A stretch of 64,000 nt of DNA, from NCBI RefSeq assembly GCF_000714545.1, contig NZ_AUNB01000040.1, positions 124,001 through 188,000 on the forward strand. The letters are read 5' to 3'. Origin of the DNA: Thioclava indica. Its GTDB lineage: Bacteria > Pseudomonadota > Alphaproteobacteria > Rhodobacterales > Rhodobacteraceae. The notes under the pieces were generated by a model that had not been told where the DNA came from, did no database searches, and saw only the letters and a list, made by a program, of their open reading frames with translations. Within the stretch, counting starts at the first letter, position 1. Each line of letters begins with the position of its first letter. The translations under genes were made by a program, and so were the position numbers. This document shows positions 26,912 to 34,560 of the stretch, one piece after another.

Positions 26912-26957
26912 TCAAGTCTCAAGATATACTTGACTATTTGCGTCGGGATATTTAATT
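26912..26957. promoter_or_regulatory. Divergent hmu promoter region
   Basis: The 206-base gap between hmuS and the receptor gene contains an AT-rich core. TCAAGT at 26912-26917 and ACTTGA at 26928-26933 form an inverted repeat with a 10-base centre. TTGACT at 26930-26935 followed by TTAATT at 26952-26957 (16-base spacing) is a possible rightward promoter. The dyad overlapping that -35 could be a Fur/RirA-type iron operator, but it matches no consensus exactly. Confidence 0.4.
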
Positions 26958-27035
26958 GCCTCGACCGGAGAGATCAAGACTGAATCTGCCCTGCCAGCTT
27001 CGTGCCAGCCCCATGCAGAAAAACTAGGGGACATT

Positions 27036-29141
27036 ATGACACGCAAGCTTTCCGCCTCTCGCAGGCATTTAACCGCATCTGTGACGGCAACGGCCCTTCT
27101 GGCGGCGCTGCCCACGCTTGGCGCTGCTCAGGACACAGCGGTCGCAGATGATGGTTACACGATGCTGGGCCGTCTCGTTTTCGGCTGGGGCACGGCGAAG
27201 GTCGCCATCGACACGCCCCAAGCGGTCAGCGTTATCGATCAGCAGGACCTTGGCGAAAAACAGCCCCGCAACTTGGCCGAACTGTTCACCGGCGTGCCGG
27301 GCGTGCAATCGGCGGGGGCCTCGGCGCGGATGCTGGGACAGGCGTTCAACATTCGCGGGATCGGCAATGCGGAACAAACCGGCAGCCAGAACCGGATCAT
27401 CGTCACCGTCGATGGCGCGGTGAAGTTCTTCGAGCAATATCGCACCGGCTCGTTCTTTGGCGATCCCGAACTCTATAAGCGCGTCGAGGTGCTGCGCGGA
27501 CCGGCCTCGTCAACGCTTTATGGATCGGGTGCGATTGGCGGCGTGGTGAATTTCACCACCAAGGACGCGACCGACTTCATCCCCGAGGGCCAGACCGGCG
27601 CGGTCAAACTCAAAGGGGCTTATGACAGCAATGGCAACGGTCGGATGGGAACGCTGACTTATGCGCAAAAGCTGGGTGAGGATGGCGATGTGCTGTTTAG
27701 CTACTCGACCGGCTCCTCGGACGATATGGAAGACGGCGCGGGCGCGACAATTCCGGCAACCGCCGGAGAGCGTTGGTCGGCGCTGCTCAAAGGCAATTAT
27801 TATTTCGGTGAAAACCGTGACCAGCGCCTGACCTTCTCGGCCTCGCGCACCAATAGCGATCTGAAAAATGCCGCCGTGGCACAGACCGGCGGCGCGCAGG
27901 CCTCGGCCTTTGGCACGTCTGATCTGGACGCGACCGATGACACGGTCAGCCTGACCTATGCCCATGAGGGCGTCGGCAATCCCTGGCTCGATCTTGAGGC
28001 GCAGCTCAGCTATTCCAAAACCTCGACCGAGCGCGACAATTTCTCATTGGGGTTCCTGTGTTCGGCGGGGCGGATGCAGGTGCTGTGCCCCAATACGGCC
28101 AGCTATAAAACCACCGCGCTCAAGGTTGAAAACACCTTCGAGCTTAGCGGCGGGGCGTGGAAGAACTTTGTCACTCTCGGCACCCAGCTTTCGCATCAAG
28201 ATCGCTACGCCGATTCCTCGGTCGGTGAACCTGCGTTCCACCCCGGCGGCACCGAAGACAAGATGGGCCTGTATGTTCAGGGCGAATTTGTCTGGAACGA
28301 CAAGCTCACGATCACGCCGGGGCTGCGCATCGACCGCTCGTGGCTCTCGCCTGACACAGCTGCCGCTGCGCAAGGGGGCGCCGATCAGGATGGCACGGCG
28401 GTTTCGCCCAAAATTGCCGCGCTCTATCAGTTCAACGATACTTGGGGAGTGTTCGGCTCGCTTGCACGCACCGAGAGGATGCCGACGCTGGACGAGCTGT
28501 ATTCCACAGACGGGATCGGCGCGGCGGGGCGTATTCCCAGTCTCGATCTGGGCAAGGAAAAGGCCACGACCGTTGAACTTGGCCTGACCTATCAGACGCA
28601 GGGCGTTTTCCTTGAGGGTGACAGCCTGACGGCCAAGGCCACGCTGTTTCACAATGATCTCACCGACCTGATTTCGGCCAATGCGTCGGGCTCTGCCAAC
28701 GTGCCCTATTTCCGCAATATCGACGCGGCGAAAATCTGGGGCGGCGAGTTGGAGGCCGCCTATGACTCCGAGCGCTGGTTCGCACAGCTTGCCTATTCCA
28801 AGGTGAAATCCAAAGACAAGGCGACGGGGCTGACTCTGGCGGATACGCCGGCCCAAAATATCGCCCTGACGCTCGGGGCGAAATTCCCGGATCAAGGGGT
28901 GCGCGCGGGCTGGACAGTGCAAGGGTTCAGCGGGGTTGAAACCTCCTCGACCTCAACGACAGCCAGCGGCTATGCCACGCATGATATTTTCGTCAGCTGG
29001 CAGCCCGTGCAGCTTTCCGGGCTTGAGGTAAACCTGACGGTCGAGAACGTTTTTGATCGTGAATATCGCAACAACCTCTCGCTCGATAATGCGCCCGGTC
29101 GCAATGTGAAGCTGGCCGTGGCCAAGGCGATCACTTGGTAA
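27036..29141 (+). CDS. TonB-dependent outer-membrane heme receptor (HmuR-like)
   Basis: A 701-residue receptor. Signal peptide ends near LPTLGAAQD. A plug domain (AVSVIDQQDLGEKQPRNLAE, RGIGNAEQTGSQNRI, VEVLRGPASSTLYGSGAIGG) is followed by a 22-strand barrel ending in an aromatic residue (KAITW). The FRAP-like box is RTERMPTLDELY, and an NPNL-like segment reads IPSLDLGKE. No His is seen between these boxes, where heme receptors usually carry one. Heme is nevertheless the likely ligand because of the hmuSTUV and TonB neighbours. RBS is AGGGGA before the ATG. Confidence 0.88.
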   Translation: MTRKLSASRRHLTASVTATALLAALPTLGAAQDTAVADDGYTMLGRLVFGWGTAKVAIDTPQAVSVIDQQDLGEKQPRNLAELFTGVPGVQSAGASARMLGQAFNIRGIGNAEQTGSQNRIIVTVDGAVKFFEQYRTGSFFGDPELYKRVEVLRGPASSTLYGSGAIGGVVNFTTKDATDFIPEGQTGAVKLKGAYDSNGNGRMGTLTYAQKLGEDGDVLFSYSTGSSDDMEDGAGATIPATAGERWSALLKGNYYFGENRDQRLTFSASRTNSDLKNAAVAQTGGAQASAFGTSDLDATDDTVSLTYAHEGVGNPWLDLEAQLSYSKTSTERDNFSLGFLCSAGRMQVLCPNTASYKTTALKVENTFELSGGAWKNFVTLGTQLSHQDRYADSSVGEPAFHPGGTEDKMGLYVQGEFVWNDKLTITPGLRIDRSWLSPDTAAAAQGGADQDGTAVSPKIAALYQFNDTWGVFGSLARTERMPTLDELYSTDGIGAAGRIPSLDLGKEKATTVELGLTYQTQGVFLEGDSLTAKATLFHNDLTDLISANASGSANVPYFRNIDAAKIWGGELEAAYDSERWFAQLAYSKVKSKDKATGLTLADTPAQNIALTLGAKFPDQGVRAGWTVQGFSGVETSSTSTTASGYATHDIFVSWQPVQLSGLEVNLTVENVFDREYRNNLSLDNAPGRNVKLAVAKAITW

Positions 29142-29169
29142 AGGTGGGCACATGGTAAAGGTGGGAAAA
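29136..29169 (+). repeat. 17-base tandem duplication at the receptor/small-gene junction
   Basis: TGGTAAAGGTGGGCACA (29136-29152) is followed directly by TGGTAAAGGTGGGAAAA (29153-29169), and the start of a third unit TGGTAAA overlaps the next gene. The first unit carries the receptor stop. Each unit carries a ribosome-binding GGTGGG. An ATG formed between units (29152) opens only a seven-codon reading. Confidence 0.8.
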
Positions 29170-29582
29170 TGGTAAAAGCAGGTCTTATCGGCATTCTCTG
29201 CGCGGTGCTCCCGATTTCCCTCTCCGCGCAAGAGACGCCCCGGCTGAGCATCACGCTCGCCGGGGCAGAGACCACGGGCGATGCCTGTCGTCTCAGTTTT
29301 CTGGGACAAAACGAGCTGGGCGCTGATCTGACCTCGCTCGTGCTTGAGGCAGTGATCTTTACCAAGACAGGCGCAATCGAGCGGCTGCTATTGCTTGATT
29401 TCCAAGATCTCCCCGCAAGCAAGCAACGGGTGCGCCAGTTCGATCTGGGCGGCGTCGATTGTGCCGATCTGGGTAAGGTTCTTATCAATGGCGCGCAAAG
29501 CTGTGATGGCGTGGATGCAGGCGATTGCATTGCGCGCTTGCAAACCCGTTCAAACGTCAAAGGATTGGAGTTCACGGGATGA
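29169..29582 (+). CDS. Small exported protein of unknown function in the heme operon
   Basis: A 137-residue protein with signal peptide (MVKAGLIGILCAVLPISLSA-QE). A compact mature domain of about 115 residues has alternating hydrophobic residues suggesting a beta-sandwich, and four Cys (DACRLSF, VDCADLG, QSCDGVDAGDC). It starts 27 bases after the receptor and shares ATGA with exbB, so it is made together with the TonB energy complex. No family is recognised with certainty. A periplasmic accessory of TonB-dependent heme uptake is an inference from context only. Confidence 0.75.
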   Translation: MVKAGLIGILCAVLPISLSAQETPRLSITLAGAETTGDACRLSFLGQNELGADLTSLVLEAVIFTKTGAIERLLLLDFQDLPASKQRVRQFDLGGVDCADLGKVLINGAQSCDGVDAGDCIARLQTRSNVKGLEFTG

Positions 29583-30250
29583 CAGCACTTCTGGAAATTC
29601 AGCAAAAAGTTTCGGAATTTGTCGCCCTTGGCGGTTGGGTCGTGGGGCTGTTGCTTTGCGTCTCGGTGATCGCGGGGGCGGGCGTGCTGTGGAAGCTCTG
29701 GCATCTTGCATCTTTGCGCATCGGCGCGCATCCCGCGCTGGGTGACGCGCTGGATCTGTGGCAAACGGGACAGCGTGGACCCGCCCTTGCGCAGATCCGA
29801 TCCCTGCGTGGGCCTTTGCCCGCCCTTGCCGAACGCGCGATCAATGCCGGCCCGTCTGACGCTCTGCGGCCGCGTCTACAGGTCGAGATCGAGACCCATG
29901 CCGCACGCTCGGAAAACGGTCTGCGGCTGCTCGATGCGATCGCGCAAACCGCGCCGCTTTTGGGTTTGTTTGGCACGGTTCTAGGCATGATCGAGGCGTT
30001 TCAAACGCTGCAATCGGCGGGTGCGACTGTCGATCCCTCGCAGCTTGCGGGGGGGATCTGGGTAGCGCTTTTGACGACCGCGCTTGGTCTTGGCATCGCG
30101 ATGCCGGTCTCGCTTTTTCTGTCATGGGCCGAAGGACGTATCGCGCGCGAAACCCAGGCCGCAGCGCAGATGGTCGAGGCGCTTTGCGGCCCGCCTTTGC
30201 CGCAAGTTCCCTCCCGTGCGCCCCTCACGGCCCAGCCCGTCGGGGCGTGA
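29579..30250 (+). CDS. exbB: ExbB/TolQ-family proton channel subunit
   Basis: A 223-residue membrane protein with three predicted helices: residues about 15-40, 120-145 and 160-185. The MotA/TolQ/ExbB signature is in LLDAIAQTAPLLGLFGTVLGMIEAF and the ALLTTALGLGIAMPVSLF helix. It forms the pentameric ring that houses ExbD and drives TonB. The ATG at 29579 overlaps the preceding stop (ATGA). The heme-operon location suggests dedication to the HmuR-like receptor. Confidence 0.9.
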   Translation: MTALLEIQQKVSEFVALGGWVVGLLLCVSVIAGAGVLWKLWHLASLRIGAHPALGDALDLWQTGQRGPALAQIRSLRGPLPALAERAINAGPSDALRPRLQVEIETHAARSENGLRLLDAIAQTAPLLGLFGTVLGMIEAFQTLQSAGATVDPSQLAGGIWVALLTTALGLGIAMPVSLFLSWAEGRIARETQAAAQMVEALCGPPLPQVPSRAPLTAQPVGA

Positions 30251-30253
30251 GCC

Positions 30254-30619
30254 ATGCGTCGCCCGATCCGCCGCCGCCCCCTGTCGATGACCTCGCTGAT
30301 CGATGTGATCTTTCTGCTTTTGATGTTTTTCATGCTGGCCTCAACCTTCACACGCACAACGGAATTGCCCTTTAGCGCAGGGGCCTCCGGCCAAGGCAGC
30401 GTTGCCCAATCGAAACTGGTTTTCGTGCGTCTTGGCCCCGACAGTCTTAGCCTGAACGGCACCGCGCTTACGTTCGAGAGCCTTGTCTCGCAGCTGCAAG
30501 AGCGCAAGGCACCGCATGTGCTTGTCAGTCTGGGGGCGCAGGTTGACAGCCAGCGTCTCGCGGACTTGCTGATCCGTCTGAAATCCGTCCCGGGCCTTCA
30601 GGCTCAAGTCCTAGGATGA
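30254..30619 (+). CDS. exbD: ExbD-family protein, canonical copy
   Basis: A 121-residue protein with a basic N-terminus (MRRPIRRRPLSM) and a single helix with SLIDVIFLLLMFFMLAS. A periplasmic domain ends in a typical ExbD/TolR fold (SLGAQVDSQRLADLLIRLKS). Asp17 in the helix is the conserved proton-carrying residue. It starts 3 bases after exbB. Together with ExbB it would form the motor for the TonB encoded three genes downstream. Confidence 0.9.
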   Translation: MRRPIRRRPLSMTSLIDVIFLLLMFFMLASTFTRTTELPFSAGASGQGSVAQSKLVFVRLGPDSLSLNGTALTFESLVSQLQERKAPHVLVSLGAQVDSQRLADLLIRLKSVPGLQAQVLG

Positions 30620-30623
30620 TGCC

Positions 30624-31007
30624 ATGCGCCGCTTGATCCGCCGCCGCGGCGAACCCACGATCATGCTGATCAACGTGGTGTTTCTGCTGCTTGCTTTTTT
30701 CGTTGTCGCCGGAACCATTGCGCAACGACCGCCCCAGGATTTGCGCCTGATCGCGCTGCCCGAGGGCACGCCGGCCCCGGCCCAAGACATCGTCGTGCTA
30801 AATCGCGAGGGACATGCAATCTGGCCCAACGGCGCGCGCGATGCGGCAAGCTTCGTCGCGGCTCTTCCGCCAGCCGCGCAAGGGCGCGCGCGCATCATGC
30901 CCGACCGCGCGGCCCCTGCCGAGGCGCTGGTGGCTCTTGCGCGCGATTTAACTGCGGCAGGCGCCAAGGAGTTGCGCCTCGTTGCCGAGCGCGGGGAAAA
31001 ACAATGA
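30624..31007 (+). CDS. Second ExbD paralogue with Asn in place of the proton-carrying Asp
   Basis: A 127-residue protein built like the previous one: basic start MRRLIRRRGEPT, one helix, and a periplasmic domain with RAAPAEALVALARDLTAAGA. The helix reads MLINVVFLLLAFFVVAG, so residue 17 is Asn where the neighbouring ExbD has Asp17. Loss of this Asp inactivates ExbD/TolR in studied systems. This copy may therefore act as a non-conducting partner in a mixed dimer inside ExbB. It begins 4 bases after exbD and overlaps tonB by 4 nt. Confidence 0.85.
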   Translation: MRRLIRRRGEPTIMLINVVFLLLAFFVVAGTIAQRPPQDLRLIALPEGTPAPAQDIVVLNREGHAIWPNGARDAASFVAALPPAAQGRARIMPDRAAPAEALVALARDLTAAGAKELRLVAERGEKQ

Positions 31008-31795
31008 CATCCGCAGCGGCAAAAACCGCGGCCCTCATGGCGCTCGGGATCTCGCTCGCGGCACATGCCATGGTGTTTGGCGGGGCGGCGATTGCGCCCC
31101 CCAGCGCGCCAAGCGGCGGCGAAGAGGCGCAAAGCGTCGCGCTTTTGGGCAATGATTTTGCCGATCTCGCCCAAGGCGTGGCACAGCCCGTGGGTGCCGA
31201 CACGATCAAGCCGGTGCGTCCTGCGCAAGATACGGCGCGCCCGGTCACGCCCGAACTTCCCGCCCCGCGCGCGCTTCAGACAAGCACGGGGCTGCCGGTT
31301 GCGACGACCGTAGAGCCGGTGCAAGACGCGGCCCCCTCGACGAGCGCCCGCCCGCAGCCGCGCCCGCAAAAAACCGCCGCGCGCATGGAAAAGCCGAAGC
31401 CCACACAACGTGTGACGGCCACTTCAGGCGCAAAACGAAATGCCAAGCGCGGGACGGAGCAAGGCGCAAAAACCGGTGTGAGTGCGAAGTCCCAAGGGCA
31501 GAAAAACAAACAAGTCGCGCAACCCGCCCGTCGAGTCAGCCCGCAGAAATACGCCGCCGAGGTTATTCGAAAAATTCGCGCGACACGCAAAGCCCGAGGC
31601 GTGGGGCGCGGCTCTGCAGTCGTGGGTTTTGAAATCCGGCGCAACGGGGCCTTGGCGAGCGTGAGGGTGGTGCGCAGCTCGGGATCGGCCACGCTTGACG
31701 CAGCCGCGCGCGATCACATCCGCCGCGCCGCGCCCTTCGCGCCCCCACCGCAGGGCCACGCGCGCTATTCCTTTGAATTTGTGGCACAGCGCTAG
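31004..31795 (+). CDS. tonB: TonB-family energy transducer
   Basis: A 263-residue protein. N-terminal transmembrane helix at about residues 8-28 (LMALGISLAAHAMVFGGAA). A long Pro/Ala/Lys/Arg-rich periplasmic linker (residues ~35-175) follows, then a TonB C-terminal domain with YAAEVIRKIRATRKARG, VGFEIRRNGALASVRVVRSSGS and AAPFAPPP. It spans the periplasm to the TonB box of the receptor. It shares ATGA with the second exbD gene. Last gene of the receptor/exbB/exbD/exbD/tonB set. Confidence 0.92.
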   Translation: MTSAAAKTAALMALGISLAAHAMVFGGAAIAPPSAPSGGEEAQSVALLGNDFADLAQGVAQPVGADTIKPVRPAQDTARPVTPELPAPRALQTSTGLPVATTVEPVQDAAPSTSARPQPRPQKTAARMEKPKPTQRVTATSGAKRNAKRGTEQGAKTGVSAKSQGQKNKQVAQPARRVSPQKYAAEVIRKIRATRKARGVGRGSAVVGFEIRRNGALASVRVVRSSGSATLDAAARDHIRRAAPFAPPPQGHARYSFEFVAQR

Positions 31796-32120
31796 GGTCA
31801 GCGAGGATAGCGGTCAAAGCCCGCCCCAACGGACCCAAACCCAACGTGACTAACCGCTGGGCATAGGACGCAGCGAAGGGACACCGCTGCGCCCGAAACG
31901 CTATATCTCGCGCATATCGCCCATTTTGCCGCGCGCGATCATCCGGGCCTTGATCGCGTTTATCGAAGCAGGTGTGCTCGCGTATCCGCCCCTTCCCCAT
32001 CCAGACAGGCGTAGTGGCAACTCCGACCTCAAACGGTTCAGCGCTTGATGGGAGGACGTTCGTGTAAAGTCTTCTCATGTCATCTCGGCAAGGGTTTCGG
32101 GGGGCTTGCATCCACATTTT
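31796..32120. other. Intergenic region with an unrecognised coding fragment
   Basis: About 325 bases between tonB and the zinc operator. On the minus strand a frame from about 32075 to a TAG at 31901-31903 reads through about 58 codons, ending ASINAIKARMIARGKMGDMR and two more residues. It has no start or ribosome site, so it looks like the tail of a lost gene. No terminator for tonB was found. Confidence 0.35.
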
Positions 32121-32150
32121 GTTACTTTATAACACATGTTACAAAGTAAC
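32121..32150. promoter_or_regulatory. Zur-like palindromic operator
   Basis: The 30 bases form an inverted repeat: GTTACTTT pairs with AAAGTAAC, then one mismatch, then TAACA pairs with TGTTA around a CA centre. The AT-rich TAACA/TGTTA core resembles alphaproteobacterial Zur boxes. It ends one base before the ribosome site (AGGAG) of the CobW-type gene, so a bound repressor would block transcription start. Confidence 0.6.
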
Positions 32151-32160
32151 AGGAGATATC

Positions 32161-33357
32161 ATGCCCAGCCGTCTTCCCGTCACCGTGCTCTCTGGCTTTC
32201 TTGGGGCCGGAAAAACCACGCTGCTCAATCATATCCTCGCCAATCGTTCCGGTTTGCGCGTTGCCGTGATCGTCAATGATATGTCCGAGGTGAATATCGA
32301 CGCTGATCTGATCCGCGCGGGTGGCAGTCTGACGCGAGGCGAAGAAAAGCTCGTCGAGATGACCAATGGCTGCATCTGCTGCACCCTTCGCGAAGATCTT
32401 CTGATCGAGGTGCGCCGCCTCGCCGAAGAGGGGCGTTTTGACTATCTGCTGATCGAATCCACCGGCGTCTCCGAACCGCTTCCCGTCGCTGCAAGCTTTG
32501 AGTTTCGCGATGATCAGGGAGCCGCGCTGGATGATATCGCGCGTCTCGACACGATGGTGACTGTTGTGGATGCCGCCAATCTGACGCGCGATTTCAGCGC
32601 GCAAGACTTTCTCGCCGACCGCGGCGTTGGGTTGGGGCCGGAAGACGAACGCTCGCTGGTGCAGCTTTTGACCGAGCAGATCGAATTTGCCGATGTGGTT
32701 GTGCTCAACAAGATCTCCGCCGCCACCGAGCCCGAGCGGGAAACGGCCCGTGCGATCATTCGCGCCCTCAACGCCGATGCAAAAATCATCGAGGCTGATT
32801 TCGGCGCGGTCGATGCAGGTGACATCCTTGGCACTGGCCGGTTTTCCTTCGAGAGCGCGCATCGCCACCCGACTTGGGTGCAAGAGCTTTACGGCTTTGC
32901 CGATCACACGCCAGAAGATGCGGAATACGGCATCACCTCTTTCGTGTTTCGCGCCGAACGCCCCTTCGATCCGGTGAAGCTGGCGGAGTTTTTCGACACG
33001 CCTCTGCCAGGCGTCATTCGCGCCAAGGGGCATTTCTGGCTGGCCACCCGGCCCGACTGGGCGGGCGAATTTTCGGTTGCTGGACCGGTGCTTGAGGTGC
33101 GGGGGCTGGGCCTGTGGTGGGCCGCGGTGCCCGAGGCCCATTGGCCCGCAGAGGCGCGCGCCCGCATGGCGGATCGTGTCGCGCGGGAATTTGGCGACCG
33201 TCGGCAAGAGATGGTCTTCATCGGCATGTTAGGAGAGATGAACCGATCGCGGATCGAGGCGATGCTGACCCGTTGTCTTGTGCCCGAAACCCGCTTTGCG
33301 CCCGACCTCTGGAAGGGGTTGAGCGACCCGTTCCCGCGCTGGGGGCAAGCGGCATGA
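32161..33357 (+). CDS. CobW/COG0523-family GTPase, probable zinc metallochaperone
   Basis: A 398-residue G3E GTPase. P-loop GFLGAGKT lies at residues 12-19 and the metal-binding CxCC motif at residues 71-74 ([12 protein letters not shown]). ESTGVSEP and the base-recognition NKIS follow, and the C-terminal CobW_C domain begins around [17 protein letters not shown]0523 proteins behind Zur boxes deliver zinc to essential enzymes during zinc starvation. The palindrome at 32121-32150 supports that subgroup over cobalamin or nitrile-hydratase maturation. RBS AGGAG five bases upstream of ATG. Confidence 0.88.
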   Translation: MPSRLPVTVLSGFLGAGKTTLLNHILANRSGLRVAVIVNDMSEVNIDADLIRAGGSLTRGEEKLVEMTNGCICCTLREDLLIEVRRLAEEGRFDYLLIESTGVSEPLPVAASFEFRDDQGAALDDIARLDTMVTVVDAANLTRDFSAQDFLADRGVGLGPEDERSLVQLLTEQIEFADVVVLNKISAATEPERETARAIIRALNADAKIIEADFGAVDAGDILGTGRFSFESAHRHPTWVQELYGFADHTPEDAEYGITSFVFRAERPFDPVKLAEFFDTPLPGVIRAKGHFWLATRPDWAGEFSVAGPVLEVRGLGLWWAAVPEAHWPAEARARMADRVAREFGDRRQEMVFIGMLGEMNRSRIEAMLTRCLVPETRFAPDLWKGLSDPFPRWGQAA

Positions 33358-33608
33358 GCCGGAACCTGGTCACAGGGCTGCGCCGCCGCCGCCGCGAAAA
33401 CCCGATGGCGGCCCATGACAGACTACCCGCGCCTGCACGGGCTTGGGTGACGCGGGCGGTGCTGCCTTGGTCGGCGGCGTCGGTCGGGCGCGTCTGGTCG
33501 CGCGCGCTGCGTGAAACCGGCTGTGAAACCATGGCGCTTGAACGGTTAAGCGCAATCGAGGCGCGGATGCTTGCGCGCGATCACGGAAGCGATATGCGCG
33601 ACGCGTAA
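33354..33608 (+). CDS. DUF6525-type small basic protein
   Basis: An 84-residue protein rich in Arg. It opens with [20 protein letters not shown], followed by [21 protein letters not shown] and [15 protein letters not shown]. This is the layout of the DUF6525 family found in Rhodobacterales. It overlaps the CobW gene by 4 nt (ATGA) and is probably co-expressed under the same zinc control. No function is known. The absence of Cys and His argues against direct zinc binding. Confidence 0.72.
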   Translation: MSRNLVTGLRRRRRENPMAAHDRLPAPARAWVTRAVLPWSAASVGRVWSRALRETGCETMALERLSAIEARMLARDHGSDMRDA

Positions 33609-33609
33609 A

Positions 33610-33936
33610 ATCCGGAGCAGCGGGCAGTCCGCCTGCCCCTGCCCCAGCAGCATCTTGAAGCTGCCCGCCCAATGGATGATCTTGTGTATATTCTTGGGCG
33701 CGAGCCATGTGCCATCACCGCCGCGCTTGGTCTTGATCTGGTAGTAGAAATTGGCGATCACCAGAAACTCGGCGGTCTGGAAGACACTGCTTTGCAAGTG
33801 AAAATACGGCTTGTCGCCGTCGCGATCATACCAGATATCGCGCAGTTCGGGAGAGCCGTCATGGGCCAGCGCCTCAGAGACCCGCGTGTGAACCAGCCCG
33901 AGGGCTGGAAACGCAGGTTGATGTTGAAATCCACAC
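33610..33936 (-). other. Unrecognised coding-like segment of a degenerate island
   Basis: On the minus strand an open frame carries a plausible protein-like sequence, including RDIWYDRDGDKPYFHLQSSV and APKNIHKIIHWAGSFKMLLG. It has no identifiable start and runs on into DUF6525 antisense sequence before stopping. It may be the C-terminal part of a hypothetical gene joined to the integrase fragment by deletion. No family could be assigned. The remaining 34042-34197 shows nothing recognisable. Confidence 0.4.
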
Positions 33937-34041
33937 GTGGTTCTCGGCCAGTTCAAGCCGACCCCTGATCGCCTGAACATGCTTGGGTTTCAGAGGCCGC
34001 TTGTGGCCCACGATGCGCTCCTTGTTCCAAGCAGGGCGAAG
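33937..34041 (-). pseudogene. Tyrosine-recombinase (integrase) N-terminal fragment
   Basis: The minus strand reads LRPAWNKERIVGHKRPLKPK followed by HVQAIRGRLELAENH. This matches the start of a widespread family of small site-specific integrases (WNK-K-G-K-PLKPKHVW-IR-RL). The usual continuation (RDLALFN-AID-KLRGCDL) is absent and the frame turns into unrelated sequence. A remnant only; no att sites were identified. Confidence 0.6.
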
Positions 34042-34197
34042 CGCGCGAATGTACGATCCCTCATATCCCGCCTGAAAGGCCTGTTTTGCGCTTTCCTGCA
34101 AAACTCTTGATGAGGTGCTGCCTCCGCCCGCGATTGCTACTCGTTGGCCTTTTTTTAATGGGTCTTCCGGCATCACTGCAGATAGTAATGACAACGC

Positions 34198-34560
34198 TCA
34201 CTCACAGGGCGCGATGCGGATGGGCGCCTCGCGCTGCGCGCCGATCACCGTGCAGCCAACCGAGCACAGCGTCCAGCCCGATACCGTGGCCCCCGACGCC
34301 GCGAGTTCGAGATCGGGCACCTCGGGGCCGGTGGTGGGCCAGACCCACCACCCGTCTTCAAAATGCCCGCCCGGCCCCGGCTCCATCCCCGCGCCCGAGC
34401 CTTTGACGGCCGCCCCGACCAGCCGCAGCGTGTGGTGATCGGTCAGCTGCCAATGCTCGCGCCAGCCCTCGTGTTCGACCGAATGGGTCCATTCCAGACT
34501 GAACTGGCCGGAGGGTGCCAGCGCAATCATTGCCGCCCCGACCATCAAACACGCGCTCAT
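34198..34560 (-). CDS. DUF1850 protein, partner of the TAXI-TRAP transporter
   Basis: A 120-residue protein with an N-terminal hydrophobic export segment (MSACLMVGAAMIALA). The DUF1850 motifs are FSLEWTHSVEHEGWREHW and VKGSGAGMEPGPGGHFEDGW. Genes of this family sit almost always next to TRAP transporters of the TAXI class, but their role is unknown. Here the ATG overlaps the TRAP permease stop by 4 nt, implying linked synthesis. A periplasmic assembly or gating factor is conceivable, not shown. Confidence 0.8.
   Translation of the reverse strand: MSACLMVGAAMIALAPSGQFSLEWTHSVEHEGWREHWQLTDHHTLRLVGAAVKGSGAGMEPGPGGHFEDGWWVWPTTGPEVPDLELAASGATVSGWTLCSVGCTVIGAQREAPIRIAPCE

Noticed and set aside
32122-33207. 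Minus-strand frame of 361 codons over the CobW gene
   Set aside because: Antisense to a gene with P-loop and CxCC motifs; no ribosome site or family features.
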